Below, one piece after another: positions 40,139-41,347 of a stretch of DNA of 41,347 nt; the first letter of the stretch is position 1, and every line of letters begins with the position of its first letter. Made by a program: the position numbers and the translations under genes. Under the pieces are notes generated by a model. That model worked only from the letters and a program-made list of their open reading frames with translations, was not told the origin of the DNA and did no database searches. Source of the DNA: Acinetobacter sp. HY1485 (lineage in GTDB: Bacteria > Pseudomonadota > Gammaproteobacteria > Pseudomonadales > Moraxellaceae); NCBI RefSeq assembly GCF_027568475.1, contig NZ_JANKZG010000013.1:1-41347 (forward strand), read 5' to 3'.

Positions 40139-40441
40139 ATGACAACAATATCCTTGAGTAATTCTTACCATTCATTATATCAATTAATAGCAGCATGGTT
40201 TATTGATGTAGGTTATGAAGAGGAAAAGCCTTTTAATGAAGTTATTGAAGAGTACAAAAGAGTTTATAATAGACGTCCAGAGCACTTAACTTTACTTAAA
40301 GCAGAATTTGATACCTTATTTAAGAATAGAGATATTAGTTACGATGAAATAATGGAAGAATCAAATATATATTTTGAGAATGAAAAAGAGGCATATGATT
40401 GGCTATATGAGCTATACGGCTATTTGTTTGAAGGGAAATAA
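40139..40441 (+). CDS. CdiI-like small acidic protein (right copy)
   Basis: Identical to the gene at 813-1115; see that entry for the immunity-protein resemblance and its limits. Same context: divergent from the excalibur gene and followed by the secreted unknown. Confidence 0.55.
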   Translation: MTTISLSNSYHSLYQLIAAWFIDVGYEEEKPFNEVIEEYKRVYNRRPEHLTLLKAEFDTLFKNRDISYDEIMEESNIYFENEKEAYDWLYELYGYLFEGK

Positions 40442-40592
40442 GTAGAGTTATAAACCAAATGAAAAAACAGAACCATTCCTCTATTTATTTTAAATATATA
40501 TTTAGATGATATAATTTGATTAAAAAATTTATATTTTTTCTTAACTATTTATAATCAACTCATGCTTTTATGTTTGTTTTATATAAATCTTT

Positions 40593-41174
40593 ATGTTTAA
40601 AAAACTCCTCCAACATACTATTTTATTGAGTACTTTTTTAATTTCTGTAGATGCTTTTGCAGACAAAATACAAACTTTTGATATTTCAGCTCAAGAATAT
40701 AAAAATAACTTTAACATTGTTGCTAAAAAACAATTTTTGACACCTATAAATGAATTATATATTCAATGGTATGGAGGAGATTTTGGGACAAGAAAATTTT
40801 TTACAAATCGTGAAAATCGAGCTGTTAAGTTGAATGTTCAACTAGACAACAGTAAAGAAAATAAAGTAAAAGAAGTTACAACCTCTTTGATTTTGGAAGA
40901 TAAAAATTTTTCTTTGAAAAAACCATTAATTGAAAGTTTTTCTAAACTTTCATTGGCTGCCTTTGAAGTACTAGACTCAGGTAAAGATGATTATTTAAGA
41001 GATGAATTTTTACAAAAGTTAATGAATAGGTTAGAAAAAAGAATTCAAAAAGATGAGTCTTTTAGCGAACAAACATTTTATAAAGATTACAAAGTTATAG
41101 CATCAAAAACAACAACATCATTAAATATGCAATTTCTTGAAGTGAGCATAGCACCTGCGGAAGAATTTGAATAA
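40593..41174 (+). CDS. Secreted protein of unknown function (right copy)
   Basis: Identical to the gene at 1267-1848: signal peptide to about residue 23, unknown mature domain. It is followed by the shorter octamer array. Confidence 0.75.
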   Translation: MFKKLLQHTILLSTFLISVDAFADKIQTFDISAQEYKNNFNIVAKKQFLTPINELYIQWYGGDFGTRKFFTNRENRAVKLNVQLDNSKENKVKEVTTSLILEDKNFSLKKPLIESFSKLSLAAFEVLDSGKDDYLRDEFLQKLMNRLEKRIQKDESFSEQTFYKDYKVIASKTTTSLNMQFLEVSIAPAEEFE

Positions 41175-41212
41175 TTGAAAAAGGCAGGAATATTTTACAC
41201 TTCCTACAAAAT

Positions 41213-41268
41213 ACTCATTAACTCATTAACTCATTAACTCATTAACTCATTAACTCATTAACTCATAA
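41213..41268. repeat. Tandem 8-bp repeat array (ACTCATTA x7), right copy
   Basis: Six ACTCATTA units plus a final ACTCATAA, one unit fewer than at 1887-1950. All other bases of the terminal repeat that I compared agree, so the difference is confined to the array. Confidence 0.9.
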
Positions 41269-41347
41269 TGCTAATTGTACATTTTTTAAGGTATTTTCTA
41301 AGAATTCATAACGAACATCTTTGATCGAAGGATACAAAAACTCATTG
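41263..41347 (-). CDS. 3' end of the 186-aa unknown protein (right copy, cut by window end)
   Basis: Carries the last codons (ending VQLAL, stop TGA) of the gene complete at 1945-2505. It is partial only because the window ends. Confidence 0.9.
   Translation of the reverse strand, partial: NEFLYPSIKDVRYEFLENTLKNVQLAL

Larger units (their letters stand above)
39327..41347. repeat. Terminal direct repeat (circular overlap), right copy
   Basis: Second copy of bases 1-2029, identical in coding content but with one octamer fewer. The join places base 39326 next to base 1. Confidence 0.95.

Noticed and set aside
1..41347. Terminal redundancy as a real headful-packaged linear genome or a transposon duplication
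   Set aside because: The repeat holds whole ordinary genes with no transposase or inverted ends, and a cos-like site is present. Circular overlap explains it.
1..41347. tRNA, rRNA, insertion sequence or pdif recombination sites
   Set aside because: None recognised when reading both strands; no transposase and no XerC/XerD-like 28-mers were seen, though by-eye search is not exhaustive.

Overview
The window reads as one complete circular element of about 39.3 kb, a P2-like temperate phage that lives as a plasmid (a phage-plasmid). Its first 2,029 bases recur at the end (39327-41347), so the sequence closes on itself. The two copies differ only by one unit of an 8-bp tandem repeat. Low GC, a Rep_3-type initiator with 22-bp iterons and the overall gene style point to Acinetobacter or a close relative in the Moraxellaceae. 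That host call is inference.

The late half follows the P2 gene order almost gene for gene. A cos-like GC-rich site (about 5841-5880) is followed leftward by portal (Q) and large terminase (P). Rightward come scaffold/protease (O), capsid (N), small terminase (M), head completion (L), tail X, two holin-like membrane proteins, an endolysin, an Ogr-type late activator, R, S, V, W, J, I, a large tail fibre (H), a fibre chaperone, FI, FII, E with a -1 frameshift to E', T, U and D. Three near-identical palindromes sit where P2 has its Ogr-dependent late promoters: between P and O, before V, and before FI.

The early/immunity module (about 1.9-5.7 kb) holds a CI-like repressor lacking the LexA-type Ser/Lys catalytic pair, a Cro-like protein, matching operators, a winged-helix replication protein, a DksA/TraR-type zinc finger and a second Ogr-like protein. 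No integrase or att site is seen. Where P2 has ogr-int after D, this element carries cargo (secreted GH28 polygalacturonase; a fluoride riboswitch with a DUF190 protein and a pyrophosphatase) and then a plasmid module: iterons, Rep, ParA, and a ribbon-helix-helix partner.

Accessory genes sit at classic P2 insertion points. HicAB and an unrecognised 326-aa protein lie between cos and portal, the tin/old-like position. A 138-aa gene lies between S and V. A membrane KAP-family P-loop NTPase follows the par genes, then a secreted excalibur-domain protein, a CdiI-like protein and a secreted unknown. These cargo genes look more AT-rich than the morphogenesis genes. The likely life cycle is lysogeny as a partitioned low-copy plasmid under CI control; on induction the Cro/replication operon fires, Ogr proteins switch on the late promoters, and DNA is cut at cos.
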